Source of the DNA: JBNJDJ01 sp051744845
GTDB lineage: Bacteria > Bacillota > Clostridia > Peptostreptococcales > Acidaminobacteraceae
DNA: 6,899 nt
Reading direction: 5' to 3'
NCBI GenBank assembly: GCA_051744845.1
Contig: JBNJDJ010000084.1
Span: 1 to 6,899, forward strand
Shown: one piece after another, positions 4,371-6,899 of the stretch
How positions within the stretch are numbered: position 1 is the first letter of the stretch
Layout of the letters: each line of letters begins with the position of its first letter
Translations under genes and position numbers: made by a program
Notes under the pieces: model-generated
The model's database searches: none
The model's input: only the letters and a program-made list of their open reading frames with translations
What the model was told of the DNA's origin: nothing

Positions 4371-6035
4371 ATGAAGAAAAATATAATGATCGCCGGATCG
4401 GCTGGTCAAGGATTAAAAACAGTAAATAATATTTTATCTAATATCTTATTTGATAAAGGTTTTAATGTTTATTCAACAAAGGATTATATGTCTAGAATTA
4501 GAGGTGGGCATAACTTTATGAAAATAAGATTTGGAGATGAAGAAATAACTTCTGGAAGTAATGATATAGATATATTAATTGCATTAAACAAAGTTAGTGT
4601 TACTAAACATAAGGACCAATTAAAAGATAATGGTATCATTTTTTATGATGGTGATTTAGAAAATATCGATTTTATTAACTTAAATACAAAAGAATTAGCT
4701 AATGAGTTAGGTAATTCCAAGGTTTCAAATATTATAACTATTGGTGCAGTTATTAAGTTATTAGGTTTAAATAAAGAAAATATTTTTGAAATTATAAAAA
4801 AACAATTTAAGAAAGATAAACTTTTTGATATTAATAAAAAAGCTTTTAATAAAGGTTATAGTTTAGTTGATAGTAAATATAAATTAAGTGAAATAGATTC
4901 TCAAAAAGATCAAATGATTATAAATGGAAATGATGCAGTAGGTTTAGGCGCTGCTATTGGAGGAGTTAATTTTTATGCAGCTTACCCAATGACACCTTCT
5001 ACTGGTATTATGAACTATTTAGCTAAACACATAAATGATTTAAATATTGTAGTAGAACAAGCTGAAGATGAAATAGGAGCTATTAATATGGCTCTAGGAG
5101 CTTCTTACGGTGGAATACGTGCAATGACAGGAACATCTGGTGGAGGATTTTCTTTAATGAATGAAACTTTAGGTTTAGTTGGAGTTGCTGAACTGCCTTT
5201 AGTTATTGCTAATGTTCAAAGACCTGGTCCGGCAACTGGAATGCCTACTAGAACTGGACAAGGAGATTTATCTTTTGTAATTAATTCTTCTCAAGGAGAA
5301 TTTCCTTTAATGGTTACAGCTCCTAGAAGTGCAAAAGATGCATTTTACCAAACTCATAAATCTTTAAATTATGCTGAAAAGTATCAAATGCCATTTGTTG
5401 TATTAACAGATCAATATTTAGCTGATACTACAACGAATTTTGAAACATTTAATTTAGATGAATTAGAAAATAAAAATTATTATTTTAATAATAAAGAAAA
5501 ATCTGATATTGAAGATTTTAAAAGATATAAGTTTAGCGACACAGGAATTTCACCACTTGCATATCCAGGACAATTAAAAAACAGTTATGTATTTGCTGAT
5601 AGTCATGAGCACAATGAATTTGGTAGAATTACTGAAGATAAAGATCTAAGAGTTAAAATGGTTAATAAAAGAGCTTTAAAAATTCAAACTTTTATAGAAA
5701 ATGATTTAGAAGAACCTATATATAAAGGTCCGGATAATCCTAAATACGTTTTACTCTCTTGGGGCTCAACTTATGGACCATGCTCAGAAGCAGTTAAAGA
5801 TTTTGAAGATATAGGACTTTTAAGTTTTAACCATGTTTGGCCATTACCTACTAAAAAATTAAATGAATTCAAAGATAATACTACATTTATTACTGTTGAA
5901 AATAACTCAACTGGTCAATTTAAAAACTTAATTCATCAAGAAACTGATATAAAAATTAATAAAGAAATCTTAAAATACGATGGTAGACCTTTTACTGGTC
6001 AAGAAATAATTAATAAATTAAAAGAGGTGAAATAA
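4371..6035 (+). CDS. 2-oxoacid:ferredoxin oxidoreductase, fused gamma-alpha subunit
   Basis: Large subunit of a two-subunit enzyme that converts a 2-oxoacid plus CoA to an acyl-CoA, CO2 and reduced ferredoxin in the cytoplasm. The 554 residues contain, in order: a gamma domain (about 1-170) opening with IMIAGSAGQGLKT (5-17) and containing SRIRGGHNF (41-49); a linker; the pyrimidine-binding alpha domain starting near 182, with YPMTPST (205-211), the counterpart of the YPITPS motif of 2-oxoacid oxidoreductases, EQAEDEIGA (229-237), TGTSGGGF (253-260) and RPGPATGMPTRTGQGDL (284-300); and a C-terminal domain around 455-550 with LLSWGSTYGP (461-470). The fused order is typical of archaeal and bacterial KorA-like proteins annotated as 2-oxoglutarate or generic 2-oxoacid enzymes; the substrate cannot be read from the sequence. 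The beta gene follows after two bases, so the two form an operon. The start is the ATG with AGGAGG. Confidence 0.9.
   Translation: MKKNIMIAGSAGQGLKTVNNILSNILFDKGFNVYSTKDYMSRIRGGHNFMKIRFGDEEITSGSNDIDILIALNKVSVTKHKDQLKDNGIIFYDGDLENIDFINLNTKELANELGNSKVSNIITIGAVIKLLGLNKENIFEIIKKQFKKDKLFDINKKAFNKGYSLVDSKYKLSEIDSQKDQMIINGNDAVGLGAAIGGVNFYAAYPMTPSTGIMNYLAKHINDLNIVVEQAEDEIGAINMALGASYGGIRAMTGTSGGGFSLMNETLGLVGVAELPLVIANVQRPGPATGMPTRTGQGDLSFVINSSQGEFPLMVTAPRSAKDAFYQTHKSLNYAEKYQMPFVVLTDQYLADTTTNFETFNLDELENKNYYFNNKEKSDIEDFKRYKFSDTGISPLAYPGQLKNSYVFADSHEHNEFGRITEDKDLRVKMVNKRALKIQTFIENDLEEPIYKGPDNPKYVLLSWGSTYGPCSEAVKDFEDIGLLSFNHVWPLPTKKLNEFKDNTTFITVENNSTGQFKNLIHQETDIKINKEILKYDGRPFTGQEIINKLKEVK
6024..6030 (+). 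promoter_or_regulatory. Ribosome binding site of the beta gene, inside the end of the alpha gene
   Basis: GAGGTGA overlaps the last codons of the alpha gene, seven bases before the ATG at 6038. The alpha stop codon (6033-6035) lies between site and start, an arrangement that fits translational coupling and equal subunit production. Confidence 0.75.
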
Positions 6036-6037
6036 TT

Positions 6038-6895
6038 ATGAAAACAGATGTATTTAAAATAGAAAAAGAAACTTCTTGGTGCCCTGGTTGTGGAAATTTT
6101 CCTTTAAGAGATGCTTTAAAAGATGCTTTAGTAAATCTTAATTTAGATCATACAAATGTAGCAATGTTTGCTGGTATAGGACAAGCTGCTAAAATGCCCC
6201 ATTATATCCATATTAATGGATTTAATGGACTGCACGGTAGAGCAATGCCTCCAGCTTTAGGTTTAAGAGTCGCTAACAAGGATATGAATGTTATTGTTGA
6301 ATCTGGTGATGGTGATAACTACGGTGAAGGTGGAAATCATACACTTCACAATATGAGAAGAAATTTAAATATTGCTCATTTAGTTCACAATAACCAAATT
6401 TATGGATTAACTAAAGGTCAAGCTTCACCTACTTCAGGAGATAAAATAAAAACTAAAGTTCAACAAAACGGAATTACAGCTAATCCAATAAACCCATTGC
6501 AATTAGGTATTTCTGCTGGAGCAACTTTTGTTGCAAGAGCATATGTTGGTAATAAAGAGCATTTAACTAAAATGATTGAAAAAGCTATTAAACACGATGG
6601 TTATGCTTTAGTGGATATTTTACAACCGTGTGTAACATTTAATAAAATAAATACTTATCAGTGGTATTCTAAAAACTCTTATATTTTAGATGATGACTAC
6701 GATCCGACTAATAAATTTAAAGCTTTTGAAAAGGCTGAAGAATTTGGTGAGGAAGGTATTCCTTTAGGAGTTATCTACGAAACTAAAAAACCAATATTTT
6801 TAGATAAACATCCTCAAATACCTGATGAACCTTTAGTTTATAGAAAAACACAACCATCAGATAGAAAGAAATTACTAAATGATTTTAAAATATAA
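6038..6895 (+). CDS. 2-oxoacid:ferredoxin oxidoreductase, beta (TPP-binding) subunit
   Basis: Catalytic thiamine-diphosphate subunit, 285 residues, near the normal 280-300. Seen: WCPGCG (14-19) with two Fe-S ligand Cys (15 and 18); HGRAMPPALGL (66-76); the TPP/Mg motif GDGDNYGEGGNH (90-101); NNQIYGLTKGQASPTS (118-133), which in this family closes over the TPP diphosphate; and DILQPCVTFN (193-202) with Cys198. Odd point: in well-studied archaeal two-subunit enzymes a third ligand Cys sits in a GIGC motif, but here the motif is GIGQ (46-49) and there are only three Cys in the whole protein. My recollection is that related clostridial sequences share this GIGQAAK form, so it is likely a subfamily trait and not a defect. 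The protein has no extra ferredoxin domain. The gene ends with TAA four bases before the window edge, so any third gene or terminator is out of view. Confidence 0.92.
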   Translation: MKTDVFKIEKETSWCPGCGNFPLRDALKDALVNLNLDHTNVAMFAGIGQAAKMPHYIHINGFNGLHGRAMPPALGLRVANKDMNVIVESGDGDNYGEGGNHTLHNMRRNLNIAHLVHNNQIYGLTKGQASPTSGDKIKTKVQQNGITANPINPLQLGISAGATFVARAYVGNKEHLTKMIEKAIKHDGYALVDILQPCVTFNKINTYQWYSKNSYILDDDYDPTNKFKAFEKAEEFGEEGIPLGVIYETKKPIFLDKHPQIPDEPLVYRKTQPSDRKKLLNDFKI

Positions 6896-6899
6896 ATAA

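Noticed and set aside
1..6899. CRISPR array, insertion sequence, tRNA or riboswitch
   Set aside because: No regularly spaced direct repeats, transposase fragments, cloverleaf-like sequence or long structured leader was seen; the longest non-coding stretch is 149 bases and is explained by two divergent promoters.

Overview
The window is very AT-rich (by eye about a quarter G+C), uses strong AGGAGG-type ribosome binding sites, and reads TGG as Trp and TGA as stop (standard code 11). Gene content (water-forming NADH oxidase, PerR-type operator, typical 2-Cys peroxiredoxin, ferredoxin-dependent 2-oxoacid oxidoreductase) points to an anaerobic or oxygen-tolerant low-GC Bacillota-like bacterium, for example a clostridial or Tissierellia-type lineage. 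The exact taxon cannot be fixed from this window. There are no mobile elements, CRISPR arrays, tRNAs or rRNAs that I can see.

Layout. Positions 1-598 (minus) hold the N-terminal 199 codons of an NADH oxidase (nox), cut by the window edge. Positions 661-1953 (minus) encode an ATP-grasp ligase resembling the glutathionylspermidine synthase family, with a GTG start. Positions 2015-2362 (plus) encode a small four-helix membrane protein built from two tandem halves, each with a Cx8C pair. Positions 2353-3603 (minus) encode a GCS2-type glutamate-cysteine ligase. A 149-base divergent promoter region (3604-3752) separates this from a peroxiredoxin gene (3753-4274, plus), which ends in a clear rho-independent terminator. 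Then follow the two genes of a 2-oxoacid:ferredoxin oxidoreductase: a fused gamma-alpha subunit (4371-6035) and the TPP-binding beta subunit (6038-6895).

How they fit together. The left half looks like a thiol and oxygen-defence block: gamma-glutamylcysteine synthesis, a second ligase that probably extends it to glutathione or another amide, an NADH oxidase that removes O2, and a peroxiredoxin that removes peroxide. The peroxiredoxin promoter carries a near-perfect PerR box over its -35 element. The right half is a central-metabolism enzyme of a normally oxygen-sensitive class. The most noteworthy points are the duplicated Cx8C membrane protein lying antisense inside the thiol-ligase pair, the non-standard second ligase, the PerR box, and the replacement by Gln of an expected Fe-S ligand Cys in the oxidoreductase beta subunit.
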